NCBI GenBank assembly: GCA_902168205.1
Contig: CABHOK010000003.1
Location: forward strand, 310,001 to 374,000
From: an uncultured Chitinophaga sp.
Lineage (GTDB): Bacteria; Bacteroidota; Bacteroidia; Cytophagales; Cyclobacteriaceae
Reading direction: 5' to 3'
Length of the DNA stretch: 64,000 bases
Position 1 is the first letter of the stretch. Every line of letters begins with the position of its first letter. Of this stretch, positions 16,563-25,891 are shown piece after piece. Both the position numbers and the translations under genes were made by a program. The notes under the pieces are model-generated. The model saw only the letters and a list, made by a program, of their open reading frames with translations, was not told the DNA's origin and ran no database searches.

Positions 16563-18035
16563 ATGCTTACGCTACTTCTCATATTCTTTCCACTGGTGGC
16601 AGCGCTGTTGCTCTTTGTATTCAAACCACAGAGTGCAAAATCCATAGCACTGACAGCAGCATTGCTTGAACTGGTTATTTCACTGGTAGTTGTAGTAGAA
16701 TTTAATAAAACAGGAGGACCGCAGTTTGAAGTAAATATACCCTGGATCACATCACTGGGATTAAATTTTTCGGCAGCGATAGATGGTATCAGCTTATTGC
16801 TCGTGTTATTGACAACGGTACTGGTGCCGCTGATCATCCTTTCATCGTTCAGCAAAACATACGATAAGCCTTCTACTTTTTACGGATTGATCCTGACCAT
16901 GCAAATGGCACTGATAGGTGTATTTGTAGCGCGCGATGGTTTACTCTTCTACCTCTTTTGGGAAGTAGCACTGATCCCTATATACTTCATCTGTCTCATC
17001 TGGGGCGGTGAAGATCGCGGAAGAATTACATTCAAGTTCTTTGTCTATACACTGGCAGGAAGTTTATTTATGCTGGTAGGTTTGGTATACCTGTATTTCC
17101 AGACACCCGGTACACATACTTTTGATATACAGGCTCTATATGATGCTGGCCGTTCACTTTCATCAACAGAGCAATCACTTATATTCTGGGCATTGTTCGT
17201 GGCCTTCGCGATAAAAATGCCTGTGTTTCCTTTTCATACCTGGCAGCCTGATACCTATACCGTTTCACCGGTACAGGGCACGATGCTACTCTCCGGTATC
17301 ATGCTGAAGATGGGTATATATGGTGTGATCCGCTGGTTGATACCGGTGGTGCCCGGTGGTGTTGCTGAGTGGGGGCTAACAGCCGTGATCATTTCTGTGA
17401 TCGGTATCATTTACGCTTCCTGCATCGCCATCGTTCAGAAAGATTTCAAACGCCTGATCGCATATTCATCTATAGCACACGTAGGCCTGATATCAGCCGG
17501 TATATTTACGCTGGATGCTGTAGGCGTGCAAGGTGCTATGATCCAGATGCTGAGTCACGGTATTATCGTATTTGCATTGTTCTATATTATTGAGATCATC
17601 TTCGATCGCACCAAGACCAGAGCATTATCTGAATTAGGTGGTATACGCAATGCAGCGCCAATTCTTACAACTGTATTTGTTATTACCATGCTGGGCAGTG
17701 TTGCGCTTCCATTCACCAGCGGGTTTGTCGGGGAGTTTTTGCTGATCAACTCGCTCTTCCAGTATAAACCGGCTCTTGGAGCTATAGCAGGTGTAACGAT
17801 TATACTTGGTGCAGTATATATGCTCAGAACATTCCAGAAGTCGATGTCAGGCGAAGCGAACAGCAGAACTGCTTCCTTTATAGACCTGACCGGACAAGAA
17901 AAGCTTGTGCTATACCCAGTGGTATTGCTGATCATTATCATTGGTATATATCCTGCTCCATTGCTGGAGATATCAGAATCCGCTGTCAATACACTTTTAC
18001 AATCAATTTCAGCAGTTACTGCTTCCGCTAACTAA
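16563..18035 (+). CDS. nuoM: NADH-quinone oxidoreductase subunit M (antiporter-like)
   Basis: 490 residues, about 14 transmembrane helices. Conserved features are the Glu in LFYLFWEVALIPIYFI, the Lys in AIKMPVFPFHTWQPD and the His/Lys run around VQKDFKRLIAYSSIAHVGL. These belong to the central proton channel of the antiporter-like subunits. It is followed after 3 bp by nuoN, so the two are co-translated. Confidence 0.97.
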   Translation: MLTLLLIFFPLVAALLLFVFKPQSAKSIALTAALLELVISLVVVVEFNKTGGPQFEVNIPWITSLGLNFSAAIDGISLLLVLLTTVLVPLIILSSFSKTYDKPSTFYGLILTMQMALIGVFVARDGLLFYLFWEVALIPIYFICLIWGGEDRGRITFKFFVYTLAGSLFMLVGLVYLYFQTPGTHTFDIQALYDAGRSLSSTEQSLIFWALFVAFAIKMPVFPFHTWQPDTYTVSPVQGTMLLSGIMLKMGIYGVIRWLIPVVPGGVAEWGLTAVIISVIGIIYASCIAIVQKDFKRLIAYSSIAHVGLISAGIFTLDAVGVQGAMIQMLSHGIIVFALFYIIEIIFDRTKTRALSELGGIRNAAPILTTVFVITMLGSVALPFTSGFVGEFLLINSLFQYKPALGAIAGVTIILGAVYMLRTFQKSMSGEANSRTASFIDLTGQEKLVLYPVVLLIIIIGIYPAPLLEISESAVNTLLQSISAVTASAN

Positions 18036-18038
18036 TAT

Positions 18039-19415
18039 ATGAACGCATTATTTGTTATCACCGGCTTAGGTATCGTTTCGCTTCTTGCAGAATTTGGTAA
18101 TCTGAAAAGATGGCTCACGGCTTTCGTACTTGTTGGCCTGACAGCGGCAGTTATACTGGCAGCTTTAGATTGGAATACAACCCAGCGTTACTTCAGCGAT
18201 ATGCTGGTGTTCGATAACCAGGCACTTGCATTTACAGCACTCATTTCAATTTCAACGATACTGTGGTTCTGGTTGTCGGTCGATTACTTTGCAACACAAA
18301 CGCATCGTACAGACCGTACTTCACTTGTGATATTTGCTGTAGTAGGTTCAGTGATCATGGCTTCATTCAACAACATGGCCATGCTGTTCCTGGGTATTGA
18401 GATACTTTCTATGTCGCTCTATGTGTTGGCCGGAAGCCGGAAAGATAGTTTATCATCTACAGAAGCTGCGTTCAAGTATTTCCTCATGGGTTCTTTTGCA
18501 ACGGGCTTCTTGTTGTTTGGTATAGCGTTGATCTACGGTGCTACCGGTTCATTCCATATTCATACCATCGCACAAACTATAGCCGCTAATCCTGCTGGTT
18601 TACCTACATTCTTTTATGCAGGTGTATTGCTGATGCTGATTGGCCTTGCTTTCAAAATATCAGCCGTGCCTTTCCACTTCTGGGCGCCCGATGTATATAG
18701 CGGTTCACCTACTACCGTAACAGCATTCATGTCAACGGTAGTGAAAGTAGCTGCTATAGGTGCTTTCATTCGTATATTCTCTTCATGCTTCGTAGCTGTT
18801 GAATCAACATGGAGCCTCGTGCTGCAGGTAATTATGATTCTTACCCTGGTGATACCAAATATCACCGCGGTATACCAGAACAACGTGAAACGTATGCTCG
18901 CATACTCCAGCGTTGGACATGTAGGCTATATATTGCTGGCATTCGTAAGCAGTCCGACCGAGACCGGCACTATATTCTATTACCTCACAACCTATTCTGT
19001 TTCATCACTGGCAGCATTCAGCGTGCTTCACCTGGTGGAAGGTAACTCCGAAGAGATAACAGTTGACTACTTCAATGGTCTCTTTAAAAAGAATTCATGG
19101 CTTGCTGTAACCATTACAATAGCGTTGCTGTCGCTGGCAGGCATACCTCCGCTGGCAGGGTTCTTCGGAAAGTATATGGTGTTTGCGCAGGCTATCAACC
19201 ATGGCTATACCAGTCTGGTAATTGTAGCTGTCATCACTTCCCTCATTGGTGTATACTATTACTTCCGCATCATTATAGCGATGTATTTCAATGAGTCGTC
19301 AGCGCCTTCTATTACGTTAACAGCTTCACAAAAAATGCTGTTGTTCGTACTCATCGCACTCACCTTTGCACTCGGCTTATTCCCGGATGTCATCATGACG
19401 CTGTTCCGCGCATAG
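18039..19415 (+). CDS. nuoN: NADH-quinone oxidoreductase subunit N (antiporter-like)
   Basis: 458 residues with about 14 transmembrane helices. The Glu in MLFLGIEILSMSLYVLAG and the Lys in AFKISAVPFHFWAPDVYSG, together with NVKRMLAYSSVGHVGYIL, are the conserved channel residues. It is the last gene of the nuo operon; a strong terminator begins 25 bp after its stop. No ndh-type or formate gene is interleaved in the operon. Confidence 0.97.
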   Translation: MNALFVITGLGIVSLLAEFGNLKRWLTAFVLVGLTAAVILAALDWNTTQRYFSDMLVFDNQALAFTALISISTILWFWLSVDYFATQTHRTDRTSLVIFAVVGSVIMASFNNMAMLFLGIEILSMSLYVLAGSRKDSLSSTEAAFKYFLMGSFATGFLLFGIALIYGATGSFHIHTIAQTIAANPAGLPTFFYAGVLLMLIGLAFKISAVPFHFWAPDVYSGSPTTVTAFMSTVVKVAAIGAFIRIFSSCFVAVESTWSLVLQVIMILTLVIPNITAVYQNNVKRMLAYSSVGHVGYILLAFVSSPTETGTIFYYLTTYSVSSLAAFSVLHLVEGNSEEITVDYFNGLFKKNSWLAVTITIALLSLAGIPPLAGFFGKYMVFAQAINHGYTSLVIVAVITSLIGVYYYFRIIIAMYFNESSAPSITLTASQKMLLFVLIALTFALGLFPDVIMTLFRA

Positions 19416-19440
19416 TAATTTCAAGATATTTCCATATAGC

Positions 19441-19477
19441 AATAGCCTGTCCGCAAGGATGGGCTATTTGCTTTTTA
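19441..19477 (+). terminator. Rho-independent terminator of the nuo operon
   Basis: AATAGCC/GGCTATT and TCC/GGA form one stem joined through two G-U wobbles, capped by a GCAA tetraloop and followed by TGCTTTTTATA. It starts 25 bp after nuoN and ends about 43 bp before the CBS-domain gene. Confidence 0.85.
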
Positions 19478-19520
19478 TACCTGAAAAACTTATCTTCAAT
19501 CGATTGCTAAAACTTATACT

Positions 19521-19952
19521 ATGGGAAAAGTAAAGGATATCCTCGATTTTAAAGGAAATGCGGTCTATCATGTTGCACCAGATGTTACCGTTTACCACGC
19601 CATCGAAGTAATGTGCGAAAAAAATATTGGCGGTCTCGTCATTATTGAAAATGGTAAAATGGTTGGCATCTTCACCGAACGCGATTATGCCCGCAAACTC
19701 ATCCTGAAAGGAAGATCGTCTAAGGATACACAGATCAGAGACCTCATGACCACCAAAGTATTTACGGTTACACCGGATACTTCCATTGAACAGTGCATGA
19801 GAATGATGAGCGATAAAAAATTCCGTCACCTTCCCGTAGAAGAAAATGGCGAACTGGTAGGAGTAATTTCCATCAGTGATGTTGTGCGCATGGTGATAAA
19901 CGAGCAGAAATCGATCATAGAACATCTTGAACAATATATAGCCGGACAATAA
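19521..19952 (+). CDS. CBS-domain protein
   Basis: 143 residues consisting of two CBS domains (about 10-65 and 75-132) and little else. Typical elements are AIEVMCEKNIGGLVIIENGK, GIFTERDYARK in the first domain and HLPVEENGELVGVISISDVV in the second. Such paired CBS modules bind adenosine nucleotides and act as energy sensors, alone or with a partner. The ending (INEQKSIIEHLEQYIAG) is a short helix seen in many stand-alone bacterial CBS proteins. It lies after the nuo terminator and probably has its own promoter; a link to respiration is not shown. Confidence 0.9.
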   Translation: MGKVKDILDFKGNAVYHVAPDVTVYHAIEVMCEKNIGGLVIIENGKMVGIFTERDYARKLILKGRSSKDTQIRDLMTTKVFTVTPDTSIEQCMRMMSDKKFRHLPVEENGELVGVISISDVVRMVINEQKSIIEHLEQYIAGQ

Positions 19953-19966
19953 GGGATTCTCATCCC
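19953..19966 (+). terminator. Short hairpin directly after the CBS-domain gene
   Basis: GGGAT and ATCCC form a 5-bp perfect stem around TCTC immediately after the stop codon, followed by ATTTGTC. The stem is short and the T-run weak, so termination here is tentative. Confidence 0.35.
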
Positions 19967-20214
19967 ATTTGTCAGGCAACGTTCAGAGCTCTTTTGTCTC
20001 CTCCCGGAGATGAAAGTATAGACCCCTTTTGTGTTAACTTTTGGTGTACTATATACCCCGTTCAGATTTTTGGTTTTACAGCAACTTGCTGTTGAATGAC
20101 AGGAGCAGGGTATCGTACGGGTACCGTCTTTAATCTACACATACATTCCGTTCATCTATTTCACGATCACCTTCGCGGTTGCTTTGCCTATCTATAGCGT
20201 TTTACAGGCAAGTC

Positions 20215-23200
20215 ATGGAAAACCGCATGAACCGGAAAATATACGTTCTATTGTCATGGATACTGTCGCTGGTTTTTATACCACACCTGGCGCAGGCTGT
20301 TACAGGTTTTATTGAGAATAAAGGACAGTGGCCCGACCAGGTTTTATTTGCTGCCGATATACCCGGTGGCAAACTATATGTAGAACGTGCCCGTCTATTA
20401 TATGCTTTCGTGGAAAGTCCGGAAAGCATGCATAACCATTTGTCGGAAAATATAGCTGGTAAAGATGTATCGGCTTATCACCTTGATGTTTTGCAGGCGC
20501 ATGCATTCGAAGTAAAATTCCTGCATGCCAATACTACTGTCAGGGCACAAGGAATGGGAGCCTTGCAAACACAGTATAGCTATATTAACGGGAGCGATCC
20601 TTCGGCATGGCAGCAGCAGGTTCGCGCATATGAAACGATTATCATCAGTGACTTGTATACCGGTGTAGACCTGAAACTCTATACGAGCGGCTCTTCTATA
20701 AAGTATGATCTTATTGTGAAGCCCGGTGGACATTTCCATAAAATCGAACTTGCCTATAGCGGATTGGACAGTCTTCAACTAAAAGAAAGAAATCTTCACA
20801 TGAAGACCAGTCTGGGAGAGATCATCGAGATGAAACCGTATGTATACCAGGAACACAATGGCAAACGCACGGATATACCTTGCAAGTTCAACTTGAAAAA
20901 CAATCACATTACATTCGATCTCGAACATCGTCATGATCCATCAGCAACACTGGTCATCGATCCGCTGATTATATTCTCGGCATACTCAGGCTCTACTACG
21001 GATAACTGGGGCAACACGGCCACTTACGATGATGCCGGTAATGCATACATGGCCGGTATAGTATATGGCACTGGATACCCGGTAAAGACCGGGGCTTACC
21101 AGGTGTCATTTCGCGGAGGTACATGGGATATAGGTATCATGAAATTTGATTCAGCCGGAACGAAGATGCTGTATGCTACATACCTTGGTGGAAGCGCTGC
21201 CGAAACTCCGCAGAGTCTGGTGGTAAACCATGCCGGTGAATTGTTGATACTGGGTACTACAAGCTCGCTGAATTTTCCGGTAACGAATGGCTCCAGCTTT
21301 GGAGGCGGAACAAGTTTTACACCGATGGATGGTGTACCGTATAACAATGGCTCTGATCTGTTTGTTGCCAAGTTAAGCAGTGACGGTACTAAATTACTCG
21401 GTGCTACTTATATAGGTGGCTCGGAGAATGACGGTGTGAATTTTGTTTCAGGATCGTTTGATACGCAAACCATGGTGCAAAGTGCCTTGTGTAAAAATTA
21501 TGGAGACCAGTTTCGCGGAGATATTATTACAGATAGTGATGATAATGTATATATAGCATCCAACACACGCTCATCGAATGTTCCCAATGCGCTTGTTGAT
21601 TTTGCCGGGGGAACACACGATGCACTCGTGGTAAAGCTGACCGCTGATCTTTCGGAAATAACCTGGAGCCGTTGTCTTGGAGGCTCCGCTACCGATGCGG
21701 CCTACTCGCTGAAGCTCGATAAGAACAATACTATATTTGTTGCCGGAGGCACCACCAGCGCAAACTTTGAAGGTATTAATGGTTATAAGAAAACCAAAGG
21801 CTCAGACATTGACGGATGGATCGCGCAGCTCTCCAATGACGGACAGCAAATCATTAACGCTACTTACCTCGGAACATCTTCCTACGACCAGGTATATTTT
21901 ATAGATATCAACAACGATCAGAATATATATGTATACGGACAAACGCAGGGAACATACCCGGTTTCTTCCGGCGTATTTTCTCAAACCGGAGGCGGCCAGT
22001 TTATACACAAGCTTTCGCACGATCTGCAGTCGTCTGTATTTTCAACGGTGTTTGGTTCTGGGGGTTATAGTCCGAATATTTCGCCTACAGCTTTCCTCGT
22101 AAATGATTGTAACAAGATATATATAGCAGGGTGGGGAGGTGCTTTGAATACAACTACGATACGGTATCGTAATCAATTCGGCCAGGTCGTTACGGTGACG
22201 CGTAATTTTGTAGGCGGAAGCACCACCGGGCTTCGTGTTTCTGCTGATGCTTATCAATCCACAACTTCCGGTAATGATTTTTACCTGATGGTACTCGATG
22301 AAGATGCTTCTGCATTTTTATACGGAACATTTCTCGGGGGTACGCAATCGGCTACGCACGTAGATGGCGGAACCAGTCGCTTTGACAAGCGCGGTATAGT
22401 ATATCATGCCGTGTGTGCAGGTTGTGGCGGATATTCTGATTTTCCCGCTGTTAACGCACCGGCTGGCCACGCTACCAATGCGGCACGCACACAATCCGCA
22501 TGTAATAATGCTATATTCAAGTTTGATCTTGCTACACTTCGTGCAGTATTGCAAACAAACTCGGTTGCATTGGATGATCCGGGCATCGATACACTTTGTT
22601 ATCCTTCTTCCATTGTCTTTCAGAATTTCAGCAGTGGCGCTAAGTACTTTGTATGGAATATGGGCGATGGCACGGAGATAACCAGGCAGGATACAAGCGC
22701 GATCGTATATATTTACACAGCACCGGGAGTATATAAAGTTACATTAACAGCCTACAATGCCGAGACGTGTGAAGGACAGGATATAGCAACGGTTACGGTT
22801 TCTGTATTTGATCCGGAGATAGAAGTGTCGGATGACGGCTCCATCTGCAAGGGAAGCAGCTATCAACTCTACGCATCGGGAGGTGTATCGTATCACTGGA
22901 CAAACGATAGTACATTTACTTCGTCACTCCCCAACCCCAAAGTAACTCCAACTGATACAACTATATATTATGTTACCATACAAGACGAAGTGGGTTGTGA
23001 GGTTTCCGATACAGTGGCCGTAAATGTTATCCCCGGTCCTGATTATAAACTGAACATCGAGAAGCATTACGATTGCTGGAACCGTCCCGTAGTACGATTC
23101 AGCTATACTACCAAAGACAGCTATACCTATACCTGGAATTTGGGCGATGGAACAACCGCAACCGGGAAGGACTTTACGCATAATTACCCGGCCGATGGCA

Positions 23201-23511
23201 GCTATACCGTAACGTTTAAGAGTACAAACGACTATTGCACGTATAATGAAAATATTTCTATGAACATCGTTACCATAAAAGTGCCCAACGTAATTACCGC
23301 CAACAGCGATGAACGCAACGATGTACTACAGATACAGGCACCCGACCAGGTAGACCTGAAAATATATAATCTCTGGGGACGACTCGTCTTTCATGACGAA
23401 GACTATCACAACACATGGTCAGCCACGGGCCTCAGCACCGGAGTATATTACTACAAGATAGACGTACAAAACGAAGCTTCGTGCAAAGGCTGGGTACATG
23501 TTATTAAATAG
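20215..23511 (+). CDS. Large secreted SBBP/PKD protein with gliding-motility (T9SS) C-terminal domain
   Basis: 1098 residues from ATG 20215 (ATG 20227 is equally possible and gives a cleaner signal peptide, MNRKIYVLLSWILSL...AQA); the open frame reaches a TTG at 20179. After the signal, an N-terminal domain starts with FIENKGQWPDQVLFAADI, typical of proteins with SBBP repeats. SBBP-like beta-propeller repeats follow (LGGSAAETPQSLVVN, IGGSENDG, CLGGSATDAAYSLKL). Two PKD-like domains lie near 840-890 (FVWNMGDGTEI) and 990-1020 (YTWNLGDGTTA). The last ~85 residues (VPNVITANSDERND...YNLWGRLVF...GVYYYKI) are the CHU_C/gliding-motility-associated domain that directs type IX secretion. It is probably a cell-surface or released adhesin-type protein. 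Confidence 0.9.
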   Translation: MENRMNRKIYVLLSWILSLVFIPHLAQAVTGFIENKGQWPDQVLFAADIPGGKLYVERARLLYAFVESPESMHNHLSENIAGKDVSAYHLDVLQAHAFEVKFLHANTTVRAQGMGALQTQYSYINGSDPSAWQQQVRAYETIIISDLYTGVDLKLYTSGSSIKYDLIVKPGGHFHKIELAYSGLDSLQLKERNLHMKTSLGEIIEMKPYVYQEHNGKRTDIPCKFNLKNNHITFDLEHRHDPSATLVIDPLIIFSAYSGSTTDNWGNTATYDDAGNAYMAGIVYGTGYPVKTGAYQVSFRGGTWDIGIMKFDSAGTKMLYATYLGGSAAETPQSLVVNHAGELLILGTTSSLNFPVTNGSSFGGGTSFTPMDGVPYNNGSDLFVAKLSSDGTKLLGATYIGGSENDGVNFVSGSFDTQTMVQSALCKNYGDQFRGDIITDSDDNVYIASNTRSSNVPNALVDFAGGTHDALVVKLTADLSEITWSRCLGGSATDAAYSLKLDKNNTIFVAGGTTSANFEGINGYKKTKGSDIDGWIAQLSNDGQQIINATYLGTSSYDQVYFIDINNDQNIYVYGQTQGTYPVSSGVFSQTGGGQFIHKLSHDLQSSVFSTVFGSGGYSPNISPTAFLVNDCNKIYIAGWGGALNTTTIRYRNQFGQVVTVTRNFVGGSTTGLRVSADAYQSTTSGNDFYLMVLDEDASAFLYGTFLGGTQSATHVDGGTSRFDKRGIVYHAVCAGCGGYSDFPAVNAPAGHATNAARTQSACNNAIFKFDLATLRAVLQTNSVALDDPGIDTLCYPSSIVFQNFSSGAKYFVWNMGDGTEITRQDTSAIVYIYTAPGVYKVTLTAYNAETCEGQDIATVTVSVFDPEIEVSDDGSICKGSSYQLYASGGVSYHWTNDSTFTSSLPNPKVTPTDTTIYYVTIQDEVGCEVSDTVAVNVIPGPDYKLNIEKHYDCWNRPVVRFSYTTKDSYTYTWNLGDGTTATGKDFTHNYPADGSYTVTFKSTNDYCTYNENISMNIVTIKVPNVITANSDERNDVLQIQAPDQVDLKIYNLWGRLVFHDEDYHNTWSATGLSTGVYYYKIDVQNEASCKGWVHVIK

Positions 23512-23512
23512 A

Positions 23513-23539
23513 AAGTGCCGGGTATAATTCCCGGCACTT
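23513..23539 (+). terminator. Stem-loop terminator after the large secreted protein
   Basis: AAGTGCCGGG pairs perfectly with CCCGGCACTT over a 7-base loop (TATAATT), starting 1 bp after the stop codon. The T-run is weak (CTTCTGATCT), but the 10-bp GC-rich stem is strong. Confidence 0.7.
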
Positions 23540-23630
23540 CTGATCTATCTAGCTTTGCGTAACGCTGTTACATCTTTGTACCATTCGATTCTTAAGACCG
23601 TCAACAAGAACGTACTTTTCTGGTTGGGTG

Positions 23631-24053
23631 CTATTGCATAACCTCCCTCAACCACCCCAAAGCCGATTCAACATCCTGAAACAAATTTAGCACCAGCGGA
23701 TTTTTACACTGCCGATGCGCCTCCATATACTCATTCAGGTTTATAGTCGTAAATATATTTTCAGGCACAACTACAGCATAGTATACCAGGCCGCCTGCGT
23801 AAGCATTTGCGTTCCAGTACTCCAATACCCAATTCACATCTTCATCGCAGAAAATATCAGAGTTTGTCAGGTTTGTGATCCAGGCCACCTTACCATGCTC
23901 AGCTACCTTCTTACGTATTTGTATAAGTCCCTCCTCGCACTGGCTTCGAAAATCTTCCGATAACACAAAGCCCGTATAGGTAGCAATAATGCATGGAACG
24001 GAAGCGTCAAAGTCAAGAGACCCGCCATCAATTGTAAAAAGTCTTGCAGTCAT
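23631..24053 (-). CDS. Hypothetical protein, STAS/SpoIIAA-like in outline
   Basis: 140 residues from the ATG at 24053 (MTARLFTIDGG); the frame extends to a TTG at 24083. The pattern of short strands and helices, a central helix with SEDFRSQCEEGLIQIRKKVAEH, a strand (VAWITNLTNSDIF) and the ending DVESALGWLREV is like the small STAS/SpoIIAA-like proteins common in Bacteroidota, which usually end in an A-x-x-WL motif. No catalytic motif is visible. It stands alone on the minus strand, convergent with the large secreted protein. The fold assignment is inference and the function unknown. Confidence 0.75.
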   Translation of the reverse strand: MTARLFTIDGGSLDFDASVPCIIATYTGFVLSEDFRSQCEEGLIQIRKKVAEHGKVAWITNLTNSDIFCDEDVNWVLEYWNANAYAGGLVYYAVVVPENIFTTINLNEYMEAHRQCKNPLVLNLFQDVESALGWLREVMQ

Positions 24054-24083
24054 GGATATATACTTGTTTATAATAGGATTCAA

Positions 24084-24372
24084 AAGTATGATTAACCGGT
24101 AACAAGAAGTCTCAGTACATTTTCGGGTTCACCATGAATTAAATACGGAGACTATAATCGGTAATTCTACGCTGTCTTTTTACATGTATATTTTGTACTT
24201 ATAGTAGAAATTCACGAAAGCAAAATAATGCGGTCAACGGGCGAATTGTTGAGATCAAAAACATCGACCTGAAACTCATGCCCTCGGAATGAGCGGTTTT
24301 CGGGTCATAAAAAAACTTCATACAAAACTCAGAAATGTATTTAAATTAGGGGATATCAGTATACGCCATGCT
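24084..24372. other. Spacer upstream of glpK
   Basis: This is the divergent region between the minus-strand orphan and glpK. It contains TATATTTTG (at about 24186), one base off the TAnnTTTG promoter element of Bacteroidota. The glpK frame is open back to 24289, but that extension has no similarity to GlpK. No other feature is recognised. Confidence 0.4.
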
Positions 24373-25869
24373 ATGGATAAATATATTCTCGCACTAGACC
24401 AGGGCACCACCAGTTCGCGTGCCATCGTCTTTGATCAACAAGGAACCATTCAGTCGGTTGCCCAAAAAGAATTTCAACAGTTGTTTCCCAAGCCCGGTTG
24501 GGTTGAACATGACCCCAATGAGATATGGGCATCGCAGGCCGGTGTTGCAGCGGAAGCCATCGCGAAGATCGGCATCAATGGTAAATATCTCGCAGGCATT
24601 GGTATAACCAATCAGCGTGAAACAACTATCGTGTGGGATCGCGAAACAAGTCAGCCGGTATATAACGCCATTGTGTGGCAAGACCGCAGAACATCTTCGT
24701 ATTGTGACGAACTGAAAGCTCAGGGGCTGTCTGATACCATCAAGCAAAAAACAGGTTTGTTTATCGATGCATACTTCTCTGCTTCCAAGATAAAATGGAT
24801 CTTGGATAATGTAGCGGGTGCGCGCGCAAAAGCCGAGCAGGGTAGACTTGCTTTTGGTACGGTTGATACATGGCTCGTGTGGAAGTTAACAAATGGTAAA
24901 GTTCATGTTACCGATGTTACCAATGCCAGCCGCACCATGCTGTATAACATTCATACACTTTCGTGGGATAAGGAATTGCTGAAAATATTTACTATACCCG
25001 AAAGTATGTTACCCGAAGTACGTTCGTGCAGCGAAGTATATGGCGAAACGGGTACAACTATATTTGCGAGTAAAGTACCCATTGCAGGGATGGCAGGCGA
25101 TCAGCAGGCTGCGTTATTCGGACAAGCGTGCTTTGAACCCGGCATGATCAAGAACACGTATGGCACCGGTTGTTTTATTGTAGCGAACATCGGAACGAAG
25201 CCCGTAGTAACAAAAGATTTACTGACCACCATTGCCTGGAAGGTAAACAGCGAAGTTACGTATGCCGTGGAAGGATCGATCTTCATAGGAGGCGCTATCA
25301 TTCAATGGCTGCGCGATGGTCTGGAATTATTTACTTCATCCGCACAGGTTGAAAAAATAGCGCAGCGTGTAGAAGACTCAGGCGGAGTATATCTGGTACC
25401 TGCACTTTCAGGATTAGGCGCTCCGCATTGGGACCCGTATGCACGCGGTCTCATCATCGGGCTTACACGCGGCACAACCAAGGCACACATCAGCCGGGCA
25501 GCGCTCGATGCCATTACGTTTGATGTAAAGAGTATAACGGATTGCATACTGGACGAAGCCGGTATATCTTTCCGCGAGCTTCGTGTAGATGGTGGTGCTT
25601 CGGTAAATAACATGCTTATGCAACTACAGGCTGATGTGATGGACCGCATTGTTGTGCGACCAAAAATTACCGAGACCACAGCACTCGGTGCTGCATACCT
25701 CGCAGGACTCGCAGTTGGTTATTGGAGTGATTTGGCAGAGATACAGAAGTATTGGAAAGAAGATAAACGTTTTACGCCCGGTGCTAACAAAGAGAAACAG
25801 CAGAAACAATTCAGAACCTGGAAGCGTGCTGTAGAGCGCGCTAAAAATTGGGCGAACGAGGAAGAGTAA
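24373..25869 (+). CDS. glpK: Glycerol kinase
   Basis: 498 residues from the ATG at 24373 ([11 protein letters not shown]); this start gives the standard length and puts the phosphate-binding [10 protein letters not shown] at residue 7-16. It is an FGGY-family sugar kinase: two actin-like domains, with [13 protein letters not shown] and [22 protein letters not shown] in the expected places. It phosphorylates glycerol with ATP to sn-glycerol-3-phosphate in the cytoplasm. glpD follows after 22 bp, forming a two-gene glycerol operon; no glpF facilitator gene is adjacent. Confidence 0.96.
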   Translation: MDKYILALDQGTTSSRAIVFDQQGTIQSVAQKEFQQLFPKPGWVEHDPNEIWASQAGVAAEAIAKIGINGKYLAGIGITNQRETTIVWDRETSQPVYNAIVWQDRRTSSYCDELKAQGLSDTIKQKTGLFIDAYFSASKIKWILDNVAGARAKAEQGRLAFGTVDTWLVWKLTNGKVHVTDVTNASRTMLYNIHTLSWDKELLKIFTIPESMLPEVRSCSEVYGETGTTIFASKVPIAGMAGDQQAALFGQACFEPGMIKNTYGTGCFIVANIGTKPVVTKDLLTTIAWKVNSEVTYAVEGSIFIGGAIIQWLRDGLELFTSSAQVEKIAQRVEDSGGVYLVPALSGLGAPHWDPYARGLIIGLTRGTTKAHISRAALDAITFDVKSITDCILDEAGISFRELRVDGGASVNNMLMQLQADVMDRIVVRPKITETTALGAAYLAGLAVGYWSDLAEIQKYWKEDKRFTPGANKEKQQKQFRTWKRAVERAKNWANEEE

Positions 25870-25891
25870 TTTCTCAGAAATATATATAGCG

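Noticed and set aside
24289-24372. 28-codon N-terminal extension of glycerol kinase
   Set aside because: Family alignment places the start at [11 protein letters not shown]; the extension is not GlpK-like and probably covers the promoter leader.
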